A stretch of DNA of 31,787 bases from an uncultured Mollicutes bacterium (GTDB taxonomy: Bacteria > Bacillota_I > Bacilli_A > RF39 > UBA660): contig UQQI01000012.1 of the NCBI GenBank assembly GCA_900543055.1, positions 1-31,787 of the forward strand, in the 5' to 3' direction. Under the pieces are notes generated by a model. That model saw only the letters and a list, made by a program, of their open reading frames with translations. It searched no databases and had not been told where the DNA came from. Made by a program: the position numbers and the translations under genes. Each line of letters starts with the position of its first letter. The first letter of the stretch is position 1. This document shows, in pieces, positions 23,458 to 31,032 of the stretch.

Positions 23458-23514
23458 ATGGAAACTTTGAATAGATTTAAAAAAATTACTAATAATATAA
23501 TAGAGGGTGTTTAT

Positions 23515-24549
23515 ATGATTGATATGAAAAAGAAAATTTATAAAGCATTAGAGAAGAAAAGGGAGTCTATTGTAATTGATTTATATTTAAATGACTATGA
23601 TGGTAGTAATTTTTATATAGCTCTTGTATACAATAGAGTGATTGAAAAATTTAAAGTGTTATTTGTTCCAGTTGATGCGATTAGATTGGGAGATAAAGTA
23701 GAAGATTATTTCTGTTATCAGTTTATTTTTATGGAAACAGTTAACTATATTATGGAATTAATTAGAAACAATAAAAATGTTTATGTTAATGAAAAAGATA
23801 GAAATAGGGCAGTTCCTACAAATAATTCTTATTATATAGAAATGACTACTCATGTTGCGGGAGAAGATTATGAATTTAATTTTACTCAATTTTTTGATGA
23901 TGACTATATATTTATTTTTGATGTAATTGTTAGTTTATTTGAGCATTGTCCACATATAGTAGGAGAATTATGTAGTTTAATACTTGCTCAATATAATAGT
24001 TCATATGAATTAATTAAGTATACTAGTTCATTTGATTTTGATCTAATGAGTGATGATTATAAGTTAATGTTTAATGATGATGTTATTAATAATTGTAAAT
24101 ATACTTATGATGATATTGTATGTTTAGAGAGATTTAATTCTAAATATTATGGTGTTATTAATAATAAGAGATTTATATTTGAAGAAGTTATAGGAAGTGA
24201 TTCATTAAATATTTATAGTGAAAATTCTAGTCCTATAGGTGAAGAAGTATTTATTTTAATGAAAGCAATACGTGATGGAATTATTAAAAAATTTAATAGA
24301 TTAGAGGTTAGTTTAGAGAAAAATTTTTCTAAATGTTTAGTGTTATATTCTTATGATGTAAGTGTTTATGATAAGAAGTTCCTTGTATTTAATAAATTAC
24401 TTGATAAAGAGGTTACGTTTAGCCTAATGGAAAATAAATGTCTAAAAGTAACTTTTTGTTCAGATGAATTTAAGAATAAAATTATTAAGTATATTGAAGA
24501 CAAGTATGAAAAAGATAAAGCAAAAGAATTAGTTGACTTTATTTTCTAG
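23515..24549 (+). CDS. Unrecognised 344-aa cytosolic protein
   Basis: No family is recognised. The start at 23515 is supported by AGAGGG 8 nt upstream. A longer frame from a TTG at 23440 runs through the upstream terminator hairpin and is unlikely. The protein is soluble, acidic, and rich in Asp, Tyr, Phe and Ile. It has no signal peptide and no clear membrane segment. The C-terminal third (about 290-344) has a beta-rich pattern followed by a Lys/Glu helix. It is probably monocistronic, between two terminators (23427-23457 and 24581-24614). A perfect TATAAT at 23496-23501 lacks a convincing -35. It lies beside the alpha-CTD-like locus, but nothing ties the two functionally. Confidence 0.7.
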   Translation: MIDMKKKIYKALEKKRESIVIDLYLNDYDGSNFYIALVYNRVIEKFKVLFVPVDAIRLGDKVEDYFCYQFIFMETVNYIMELIRNNKNVYVNEKDRNRAVPTNNSYYIEMTTHVAGEDYEFNFTQFFDDDYIFIFDVIVSLFEHCPHIVGELCSLILAQYNSSYELIKYTSSFDFDLMSDDYKLMFNDDVINNCKYTYDDIVCLERFNSKYYGVINNKRFIFEEVIGSDSLNIYSENSSPIGEEVFILMKAIRDGIIKKFNRLEVSLEKNFSKCLVLYSYDVSVYDKKFLVFNKLLDKEVTFSLMENKCLKVTFCSDEFKNKIIKYIEDKYEKDKAKELVDFIF

Positions 24550-24580
24550 TAGTTTAATTTATTTTAAATATTTGTTTTAC

Positions 24581-24614
24581 CTCATTTTATATGTTTATAT
24601 AAGTGAGTTTTTTT
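24581..24614 (+). terminator. Terminator of the 344-aa protein gene
   Basis: Arms CTCATTTTATAT (24581-24592) and ATATAAGTGAG (24597-24607) pair with one bulge and one G-T pair around a 4-nt loop, followed by T7 (24608-24614). Confidence 0.75.
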
Positions 24615-24703
24615 ATATATAAGGAAAGTGCGTTTAGAATTTTTATTTACTTGTATTTTTAATTATTATATTTAGTAAATATTTTGGTGAGGGGTAATTT
24701 AAA

Positions 24704-25024
24704 ATGAAAAATAATATAGTAAAATTCTTAGATACTCCAATAGAATATCTTGGATTATCAACTACTATTACAAATGCCTTAAAAAGAAGAAATGTTTATT
24801 CTATAGGAGACCTTATAGATGTAGAAAATGAATATGGTTTAGAAAATTTAAGAAAAATAGGTTCAAAATCTCTTTCTAGTATTAAAGAAAAATTATTAGA
24901 AAAATGTGATATTAAACTTGATAAATTATATGTAGATAAAGATAAAAATGAATTAGATAGTTTTGGATTTTCAAATAGTACTTTAAATTTTCTTGTTAAT
25001 AAATTTTCATATAAGTACAGTTAA
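24704..25024 (+). CDS. RNA polymerase alpha-CTD-like protein, part 1 (before a frameshift)
   Basis: 106 aa as read. Residues 15-73 form a complete alpha-C-terminal-domain-like helix-hairpin-helix module. It shows Leu-Gly-Leu-Ser, Asn-Ala-Leu-Lys-Arg-Arg, Gly-Asp-Leu-Ile-Asp, Gly-Leu-x-x-Leu-x-x-Ile-Gly-Ser-Lys-Ser, and Ile-Lys-Glu-Lys-Leu. In RNA polymerase this domain binds UP-element DNA and regulators, but here no alpha N-terminal domain is present. A second module starts at Leu-Asp-Ser-Phe-Gly-Phe-Ser-Asn (about 86-93). It loses homology right after Lys100-Phe101 and stops soon after. Its continuation, His-Ile-Ser-Thr-Val-Lys-Glu-Leu-Leu-Glu-Ile-Pro, lies in the +1 frame. The ribosome site GTGAGGGG lies 9 nt upstream. 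Confidence 0.7.
   Translation: MKNNIVKFLDTPIEYLGLSTTITNALKRRNVYSIGDLIDVENEYGLENLRKIGSKSLSSIKEKLLEKCDIKLDKLYVDKDKNELDSFGFSNSTLNFLVNKFSYKYS
24746..24922 (+). repeat. Alpha-CTD-like module, copy 1
   Basis: Encodes 59 residues that align without gaps to the module at 25206-25382, 35 identical by direct comparison. Evidently an internal duplication. Confidence 0.85.
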
Positions 25025-25493
25025 GGAGTTATTAGAAATTCCTTATGGTGAGGGAAATACTTATCATATTAATATATTGACAAGTACTGGGAATGAAATA
25101 GTAAGTAAGGTACATCGTGCTGGAATGGTATTTAAATGTGAAGATGTTTTATTTATTGAGTTAGATGATGTGATAGTTTATTTAGAATTTGATAAGCAGA
25201 TAGAAAGCCTTGGTTTATCATTATTTATAGAAAATGCTTTAAAAAGAAGTAATATTTATAAAATAAGAGATATTATAGATATAGAAAATAACTATGGATT
25301 AAATTCTATAAATAATATAGGTTCTAAATCTATTAAAAAAATTAAAGATAAATTATTAAAAAGATGCAATATAAATTTAGATGGGTCTGTAAAGAATTTT
25401 GATGTTGTCGAGATAAATTATTTTTCACTTGATGATTTATTTAATACAATGGATATTAATTATATTATTAGAGAGTTTTATGAGAAAGTATAA
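24993..25493 (+). CDS. RNA polymerase alpha-CTD-like protein, part 2 (after the frameshift)
   Basis: The open frame begins at a TTG without a ribosome site. Homology to the alpha-CTD begins at His (25008), immediately after the TTTT run at 25004-25007, so this is best read as the continuation of the gene starting at 24704. Dropping one T joins the two into about 262 aa. This part holds the rest of module 2, then a roughly 45-residue beta-rich segment of unknown type. A third full alpha-CTD-like module follows (25206-25382), 35 of 59 residues identical to module 1 without gaps. A short acidic tail ends it. The function is probably regulatory DNA or polymerase binding, if expressed. It may be a pseudogene, a programmed frameshift, or a sequencing error in a homopolymer. 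Confidence 0.6.
   Translation: MLINFHISTVKELLEIPYGEGNTYHINILTSTGNEIVSKVHRAGMVFKCEDVLFIELDDVIVYLEFDKQIESLGLSLFIENALKRSNIYKIRDIIDIENNYGLNSINNIGSKSIKKIKDKLLKRCNINLDGSVKNFDVVEINYFSLDDLFNTMDINYIIREFYEKV
25206..25382 (+). repeat. Alpha-CTD-like module, copy 2
   Basis: Second full copy of the 59-residue module; see 24746-24922. Both keep the Ile-Gly-Ser-Lys-Ser turn of the helix-hairpin-helix. Confidence 0.85.
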
Positions 25494-25612
25494 ATAATGA
25501 TAATACTAACTATAATAATGAAGAAATAGTTTCATTTTTAAAAAGAAAATTATTAGAATATAAAAGATAGATGTTTAATATATCAGAGTGTGTAGTAAAA
25601 CAATTAAAGAAA
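25484..25612 (+). other. Coding-like remnant downstream of the alpha-CTD-like gene
   Basis: After the stop at 25493, the frame of part 1 is open from 25484 to a TAG at 25568-25570. It encodes an Asn-rich linker and then Glu-Glu-Ile-Val-Ser-Phe-Leu-Lys-Arg-Lys-Leu-Leu-Glu-Tyr-Lys-Arg, which looks like a protein C-terminus. A further ATG at 25571 opens 14 codons ending in TAG (25613-25615). Neither has a convincing ribosome site. This may be a relic tail detached by a second frameshift. Confidence 0.3.
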
Positions 25613-25618
25613 TAGGTG

Positions 25619-25639
25619 ACTTCATTATGAAGTTTTTTT
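25619..25639 (+). terminator. Terminator downstream of the alpha-CTD-like locus
   Basis: Short stem ACTTC/GAAGT (25619-25623 with 25629-25633), a 5-nt loop that can close further, and seven T (25633-25639). Confidence 0.65.
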
Positions 25640-25684
25640 CTTTTTAATTTTATAAATTATTTTAGTTTTATTATATTTTAAAAA

Positions 25685-25711
25685 TTAGCACTTTAAATTG
25701 ACAAGTGCTAA
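25685..25711 (+). promoter_or_regulatory. CIRCE operator (HrcA binding site) of htpG
   Basis: TTAGCACTT - 9 nt - AAGTGCTAA (25685-25693 and 25703-25711), a perfect 9-bp inverted repeat. It matches the CIRCE consensus TTAGCACTC-N9-GAGTGCTAA except at the innermost base of each arm. It overlaps the htpG -35, so HrcA should block RNA polymerase directly. Confidence 0.92.
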
Positions 25712-25726
25712 AAAAAGTGTTATATA
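25698..25726 (+). promoter_or_regulatory. Promoter of htpG
   Basis: Perfect TTGACA (25698-25703) lying in the CIRCE spacer, 17-bp spacer, and TATATA (25721-25726). Confidence 0.8.
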
Positions 25727-25759
25727 TTAATTGTACACATTATTAAGGAGATGATTATT

Positions 25760-27640
25760 GTGGCTAAGAAAGAATTTAAGTCTGAGTCTAAAAGATTACT
25801 TGATTTAATGATTAATTCTATTTATACAAATAAAGATATATTTTTAAGGGAGTTAATTAGTAATGCAAGTGATGCTTTAGATAAATTATATTATAGAAGT
25901 TTAACTGACAAGAAAGTTAAAGTGGATAAAGATGATTTATCTATTGATTTAGCTTTTGATAGAGATAGTAGAACTTTAACTATTACAGATAATGGTTGTG
26001 GTATGACTAAAGAGGAGTTAGAATCTAATTTAGGTACTATTGCGAAGAGTGGTTCTTTATCTTTTAAAGAAAATATGTCTAAAGATGAAAAAATTGATAT
26101 TATTGGTCAATTTGGTGTAGGTTTTTATTCTGCATTTATGGTTAGTGATAAAATTGTTGTTAATAGTTTAAGTATTGATAGCGATAAGGCATATACTTGG
26201 GAAAGTGAAGGAGCAGATGGGTATACTATAACTGAATCTACAAGAGATGAAAGAGGTACAGAAATTATTCTTCATATTAAGGAAGATGATGATGAGACAA
26301 ATTATTCTAAGTATTTAGATGAGTATGAAATTAAGAATTTAGTTAGAAAGTATTCTGATTATATTAGTTTCCCTATTAAGATGGAATGTACTCATCATGA
26401 ATTAAAAGATGAAGAAAAACACGAGTATGAAGATCATAAAGAGATTGAAACTTTAAATAGTATGGTTCCTATTTGGAAGAAGAATAAAAATGATGTAAGT
26501 GATGCTGATTATGAGAATTTCTATATGGATAAGTTTAGTGATTATGATAAACCTTTAAAAGTTATTTCTACATCAGTTGAAGGTATGGCTTCATTTAAAG
26601 CATTATTATTTATTCCATCTCATGCACCATATGACTATTATACTCAAGACTACGAAAAAGGACTTGCACTATATTCTAATGGTGTTCTAATTATGGAAAA
26701 ATGTGCTGACTTATTACCAGACTATTTCAGTTTTGTAAAAGGTGTAGTTGATTCAGAAGATTTATCTTTAAATATTTCACGTGAGATGTTACAAGAGTCT
26801 CAAAGTATGAAAGTAATTGCTAAAAATATTGAAGGTAAGATTAGAAGAGAATTAGAAGTAATGCTTAAAGATGATAGAGAAACTTATATTTCATTCTTTA
26901 AGACATTTGGTGTTCAATTAAAATATGGAGTTTATAATAACTATGGAGCAGATAAAGATAAATTAAAAGATTTAGTAATGTTTTATTCATCTAAACATGA
27001 AAGACTTGTTACTTTAAAAGAATATGTTGATAATATGCCTGAAGGACAAGATAAAATTTATTATGCATCAGGAGCATCAATTGAAAAGATTAATGCCTTA
27101 CCTCAAGTTGAGCAAGTAAAAGATAAAGATTATGATATTTTATACTTAACTGATTATGTTGATGAGTTCTGTGTAACTGCAATTTCTGAATATGAAGAGA
27201 AGAAGTTTGCAAATGTAAGTGATGGTTCACTTGATTTAGAAACAGAAGAAGAAAAAGCAGAAAATAAAAAAGTAAATGAAGATAATTCAGATTTATTAAA
27301 AGCAATGAATGATGAGATTAAAGATGTAAATGAAGTTAAATTTAGTAATAAGTTAAAATCTCATCCAGTATGTTTAACTACTAAAGGTGATGTATCAATT
27401 GAAATGCAAAAAGTATTTGATGCAATGCCTAATGATATGGGAATTAAAGCACAAACAATTCTTGAAATTAATGAGAAACATCCAATTGCTGATAAATTAA
27501 AAGATTTGTATGAAAATGATAAAGAAGAATTTAAGAAGTATACACAAATACTTTATAGTGAAGCAAGAATGATTGCTGGACTTCCAATTGATAATCCTAC
27601 TGAAATTAGTAGATTAATTTGTGAAGTAATTTCTAAATAA
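25760..27640 (+). CDS. htpG: Hsp90-family chaperone HtpG
   Basis: 626 aa, close to the E. coli length (624). ATP-driven cytosolic chaperone. The N-terminal GHKL ATPase is clear: Glu31 and Asn35 in Leu-Arg-Glu-Leu-Ile-Ser-Asn-Ala-Ser-Asp-Ala, then Asp-Asn-Gly-Cys-Gly-Met-Thr, then Gly-Gln-Phe-Gly-Val-Gly-Phe-Tyr-Ser-Ala. The middle domain has the Ser-Arg-Glu-Met-Leu-Gln-Glu segment. The charged linker of eukaryotic Hsp90 is absent. The start is the GTG at 25760, 9 nt after AAGGAG (25745-25750). An in-frame ATG at 25751 directly abuts that ribosome site and is too close to use. Regulation by HrcA through the CIRCE element is expected. It ends at a strong terminator and is monocistronic. Confidence 0.97.
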   Translation: MAKKEFKSESKRLLDLMINSIYTNKDIFLRELISNASDALDKLYYRSLTDKKVKVDKDDLSIDLAFDRDSRTLTITDNGCGMTKEELESNLGTIAKSGSLSFKENMSKDEKIDIIGQFGVGFYSAFMVSDKIVVNSLSIDSDKAYTWESEGADGYTITESTRDERGTEIILHIKEDDDETNYSKYLDEYEIKNLVRKYSDYISFPIKMECTHHELKDEEKHEYEDHKEIETLNSMVPIWKKNKNDVSDADYENFYMDKFSDYDKPLKVISTSVEGMASFKALLFIPSHAPYDYYTQDYEKGLALYSNGVLIMEKCADLLPDYFSFVKGVVDSEDLSLNISREMLQESQSMKVIAKNIEGKIRRELEVMLKDDRETYISFFKTFGVQLKYGVYNNYGADKDKLKDLVMFYSSKHERLVTLKEYVDNMPEGQDKIYYASGASIEKINALPQVEQVKDKDYDILYLTDYVDEFCVTAISEYEEKKFANVSDGSLDLETEEEKAENKKVNEDNSDLLKAMNDEIKDVNEVKFSNKLKSHPVCLTTKGDVSIEMQKVFDAMPNDMGIKAQTILEINEKHPIADKLKDLYENDKEEFKKYTQILYSEARMIAGLPIDNPTEISRLICEVISK

Positions 27641-27646
27641 TATTTT

Positions 27647-27670
27647 GAGGACTTAGTCCTCTTTTTTTTT
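27647..27670 (+). terminator. Terminator of htpG
   Basis: Stem GAGGACT/AGTCCTC (27647-27653 with 27655-27661; the innermost pair would open to give a 3-nt loop) followed by T9 (27662-27670). Confidence 0.88.
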
Positions 27671-27697
27671 GCAAAATTTGCAAAAATAGTTTATAAT
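27669..27697 (+). promoter_or_regulatory. Promoter of the DUF3419-like gene
   Basis: TTGCAA (27669-27674), 17-bp spacer and perfect TATAAT (27692-27697). The -35 begins inside the htpG terminator T-run. A small palindrome, GCAAAATTTGC (27671-27681), overlaps it. Confidence 0.6.
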
Positions 27698-27722
27698 ATG
27701 TTACTAAAAAGAGGGGACTTTT

Positions 27723-28520
27723 ATGGAAAAAGATATTTATTTTAAAGATTATTTGGCAAGTCGTGTAATTATGGATGGTAAAATTATTGCTGGATATGAT
27801 AAGGTGTATTATCAAATTAATGAAGATATTAATGATGTTTTATTAGGAGAAGACTTTACTGATAAAGATGTCTTATCAGTACTTGCATCAGCTGATCAAT
27901 ATTTTATGTTTAAAGCACTTGATGCAAAGAAAGTTGATTCTTTTGATTTTAATAGACTTACAATGTATTATTATTTTTTAAGAAAATGGTCAATTAAATA
28001 TAATAATGATGTTTACCCTGATATTTTTTATGATGATTCTTATGTTGAAAATTTATTAGAAAAAGTAGAGGTCAGTAGTGATTTAGAGAAAAAAGCATTA
28101 GATTTTTTTAAGAGACATGTATCAAATAGAAGTGACTTTTCAAAACTTTTTTATGATGTTGATGCTCAGCCATATGGTAATACTTTATTTCAAAATGTTC
28201 GTCAATTAAAGAAAATAGTAGACTCTGATTTTACTTTTTATAATATGGATTTATTTAGAAATAATAGAGATTTAATTACTAAAAAATATGATTATTTATA
28301 TATATCAAATATTCTTGATTGGGCTCGTGAAGATAGTAGTAAGATTACTATTGCAAAAGATAATTTATTGTCACTACTTAAGGATAATGGAAAAGTAATT
28401 TGTTCTAGATTAGTAAATAGAAGTAAATATGGAGTTTTAAGCGAGAGAGAAATTTTTGATGAGAACTTTCAGTTACATGAATTTGCTGATGGTAAAAATT
28501 ATATTTATATTAAGAAATAG
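27723..28520 (+). CDS. DUF3419/BtaA-like putative SAM-dependent transferase
   Basis: 265 aa, cytosolic. The segment Asp-Val-Leu-Ser-Val-Leu-Ala-Ser-Ala-Asp-Gln (about 48-58), then Ala-Lys-Lys-Val-Asp-Ser-Phe-Asp-Phe-Asn (about 68-77) and Tyr-Tyr-x-Phe-Leu-Arg, parallels motif I and the ribose-binding acidic turn of DUF3419/BtaA-type methyltransferase folds. A later Tyr-Asp-Tyr-Leu-Tyr-Ile-Ser-Asn-Ile-Leu-Asp and Asn-Gly-Lys-Val-Ile-Cys-Ser-Arg match strands 4 and 5 of that fold. BtaA uses SAM to make betaine-lipid headgroups. The protein here is shorter and its substrate is unknown, so only the fold is claimed. The ribosome site is AGAGGGGA. It is expressed from its own promoter. Confidence 0.6.
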   Translation: MEKDIYFKDYLASRVIMDGKIIAGYDKVYYQINEDINDVLLGEDFTDKDVLSVLASADQYFMFKALDAKKVDSFDFNRLTMYYYFLRKWSIKYNNDVYPDIFYDDSYVENLLEKVEVSSDLEKKALDFFKRHVSNRSDFSKLFYDVDAQPYGNTLFQNVRQLKKIVDSDFTFYNMDLFRNNRDLITKKYDYLYISNILDWAREDSSKITIAKDNLLSLLKDNGKVICSRLVNRSKYGVLSEREIFDENFQLHEFADGKNYIYIKK

Positions 28521-28540
28521 ATGTTTATTTAATATCTTTT
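28519..28540 (+). terminator. Weak terminator after the DUF3419-like gene
   Basis: Stem AGATGTT/AATATCT (28519-28525 with 28531-28537, one G-T pair), a 5-nt loop and only T4. AT-rich and weak. Confidence 0.4.
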
Positions 28541-28664
28541 GTTCTCCAATTTTTCTATATTAGTATTTTAATATTTATACTTTACTTTTGTTCTTTATTA
28601 TTATATAAAATTTATTTATATCAGAAAATGTTTAGATAAATTTTTTTAAATTGGGGCTTTTTCC

Positions 28665-28692
28665 TTGAAAAAAAATCAAATTATTATATAAT
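28665..28692 (+). promoter_or_regulatory. Promoter of lon
   Basis: TTGAAA (28665-28670), 16-bp spacer and perfect TATAAT (28687-28692), followed by a GGAGGGG ribosome site before the ATG at 28729. No CIRCE repeat is present here. Confidence 0.65.
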
Positions 28693-28728
28693 AGTAAGCA
28701 GTATTTAAAATTTGGAGGGGAAGTAACG

Positions 28729-31032
28729 ATGGATGAAAAGTTATTAGTTATGATTATAAATGACATGGTAATTTTCCCTAATAATGAAGTTAGAATTGAA
28801 TACGATAACAACTATGACAAGCAAATGGTTGATATAGTTGATAAGATAGAAGATAATTTAATGTTGATTGTAAATCCAATTAACGATGATAATATAGATG
28901 TAACATCATTTCCAAAATATGGTATTCTTGGAAGGCTAAAATTAAAAATGAACGTTCCCAATGGTAAGACAAGAATAGTCATTGAGGGATTGGATAGAGT
29001 TGAAATTTCTTCTTATGAAGAGTTTGGAAACTATTTCAAAGCTAATTATAATCTAATTGAATTTGGAGAAGATACCGAAGAAGAAAGAGCATATTTTAAA
29101 ATATTAGTTAAATCTTTAGAAAACTATATTTCTAAAGTTCAGTATATGGGTAATGCAATTTTATCACAATTAAGTAGCTCTGATAATTTGTCTGAGTTAT
29201 GTGATTTGATTGTAAGTTTTTTGCCGTTAGATTACTCATCAAAAAAGAAGTATATTACTACAATTGATTCTATTAGTCGTGCAAAATATTTAATAGAAGA
29301 TATGAGTAGAGATATGAAGGTTGCTGAACTTGAACAACAAATAGAAGCAGAAGTAGAAAAAGAATTGAATGATTCACAAAAAGAGTATTTCTTACGAGAA
29401 AAAATTAAGTTGATGCAGAAAGAAATTGGTGAGGGAAATAATAAAGATAGTGAAGTTCAAAAGTTTAGAAAGAAAGTTTCTAAACTAAAGTGCAATTCTA
29501 AGATAAAGGAAAAGATAAAAAGAGAAATTGATAGATATGATAATTTAAATAGTAATTCTCCGGAACTTGGAATGATTAGAGAATATATTGATTGGATGGT
29601 TAATCTTCCTTGGAATACTTATACAAAAGATACAAGTGATTTGGAATCTGTTAAAGATATACTTGATTCTTCACATTATGCTTTAGAAGATGTAAAAGAT
29701 AGGGTTTTAGAGTATCTTGCAGTTAAGCAAAATACTAATAATTTGAGAAGTCCTATATTATGTTTAGTTGGACCTCCTGGTGTTGGTAAGACAAGTCTTG
29801 CTCTTAGTATTGCAAAAAGTCTAAATAGAAAGACTGCTAAAATTAGTGTTGGTGGTATTAATGATGAGGCTGAGATTGTTGGACATAGAAGAACTTATAT
29901 TGGAGCAAATCCTGGAAGAATAATTCAAGGTATTAGAAAAGCTGGAACTGCAAATCCTGTGTTTATAATTGATGAAATCGATAAGATGACAAAAGATATT
30001 AAGGGAGACCCTGCTAGTGCTTTACTTGAAGTATTAGATCCAGAGCAAAATAATAAGTTTTTTGATCATTACATTGAGGAAGATTTTGACTTATCAAAAG
30101 TTATGTTTATTGCAACTGCGAATTATATTGAACAAATTCCTTATGAATTAAGAGATAGACTTGAAATGATTAATATTTCAAGTTATACAGAATATGAAAA
30201 ACTTGATATTGCTAATAAACATTTAATTCCAAGAGAAATGGAAGAACATGGACTTACGTCACTTCAAATTAGTTTTAATGATGAAGCTATTATGTATTTA
30301 ATTAGAAATTATACTAAGGAAGCAGGAGTACGTGAACTTGAGAGAGTAATTGCTTCATTGTTTAGGAAAATTGTAAAGAAATTATTACTTAGTAAAGAAA
30401 AATTTTTCTATGTAATTGATAAAAATTTAATTATAGAACTTATAGGGAAACCGAAATATTCTTATGTAGAAAAATTAGATGATAGTGATATTGGTGTTGT
30501 CAATGGTATGGCGTATACTATTTTTGGGGGAGATATTCTTCCAATTGAGGCAACATTATTTAAAGGAAAAGGAAATTTAGTTTTAACTGGTTCTCTTGGT
30601 GATGTAATGCAAGAGTCTTGTCATATAGCTCTTGATTATATAAAATCAAATATGGATATTTTTGGAATAGATTGTAATTTGTTTAGTGATAATGATATTC
30701 ATATTCATGTACCAGAAGGTGCTGTAAATAAAGATGGACCTAGTGCTGGTATTACTATCACTTCAACGCTTATTAGTTTATTTACAAAAAGAATTGTTTC
30801 GAATAAGATTGCAATGACCGGTGAGATTACTTTAAGAGGTAGAGTCTTGCCTATCGGTGGATTAAAAGAAAAAGTAATTGGTGCTCATAGAGCAAACATA
30901 AAAAAAGTATTTATACCAGTAGAGAATGAAAGAGATTTAGATGATATACCAGAAAATATCAGAAATGATATTGAGTTTATAAAAGTAAAGAATTATATGG
31001 AAGTGTATAAAGAATTGTTTGGTGAAAAATAA
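28729..31032 (+). CDS. lon: ATP-dependent protease Lon (LonA type)
   Basis: 767 aa, soluble LonA that unfolds and degrades damaged and regulatory proteins. Domains in order: substrate-binding LAN domain (about 1-200), helical linker (about 200-320), AAA+ module and C-terminal protease. Walker A is Gly348-Pro-Pro-Gly-Val-Gly-Lys-Thr355. Walker B ends Ile-Ile-Asp415-Glu416-Ile-Asp-Lys. The catalytic dyad is Ser672 in Asp-Gly-Pro-Ser-Ala-Gly and Lys715 in Leu-Lys-Glu-Lys-Val-Ile-Gly, 43 residues apart as in E. coli Lon (679/722). The stop and the next start share one base (TAATG), so the next gene is coupled. Confidence 0.97.
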   Translation: MDEKLLVMIINDMVIFPNNEVRIEYDNNYDKQMVDIVDKIEDNLMLIVNPINDDNIDVTSFPKYGILGRLKLKMNVPNGKTRIVIEGLDRVEISSYEEFGNYFKANYNLIEFGEDTEEERAYFKILVKSLENYISKVQYMGNAILSQLSSSDNLSELCDLIVSFLPLDYSSKKKYITTIDSISRAKYLIEDMSRDMKVAELEQQIEAEVEKELNDSQKEYFLREKIKLMQKEIGEGNNKDSEVQKFRKKVSKLKCNSKIKEKIKREIDRYDNLNSNSPELGMIREYIDWMVNLPWNTYTKDTSDLESVKDILDSSHYALEDVKDRVLEYLAVKQNTNNLRSPILCLVGPPGVGKTSLALSIAKSLNRKTAKISVGGINDEAEIVGHRRTYIGANPGRIIQGIRKAGTANPVFIIDEIDKMTKDIKGDPASALLEVLDPEQNNKFFDHYIEEDFDLSKVMFIATANYIEQIPYELRDRLEMINISSYTEYEKLDIANKHLIPREMEEHGLTSLQISFNDEAIMYLIRNYTKEAGVRELERVIASLFRKIVKKLLLSKEKFFYVIDKNLIIELIGKPKYSYVEKLDDSDIGVVNGMAYTIFGGDILPIEATLFKGKGNLVLTGSLGDVMQESCHIALDYIKSNMDIFGIDCNLFSDNDIHIHVPEGAVNKDGPSAGITITSTLISLFTKRIVSNKIAMTGEITLRGRVLPIGGLKEKVIGAHRANIKKVFIPVENERDLDDIPENIRNDIEFIKVKNYMEVYKELFGEK

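Noticed and set aside
23440..23514. TTG 23440 as the start of the 344-aa protein
   Set aside because: It lies inside the mscS terminator hairpin; ATG 23515 has a proper AGAGGG site.
25751..25759. ATG 25751 as the htpG start
   Set aside because: It directly abuts AAGGAG, leaving no spacing; GTG 25760 has 9-nt spacing and begins the conserved sequence.
28521..28728. CIRCE or other stress operator upstream of lon
   Set aside because: No TTAGCACT-type inverted repeat; only an ordinary promoter and a weak hairpin.
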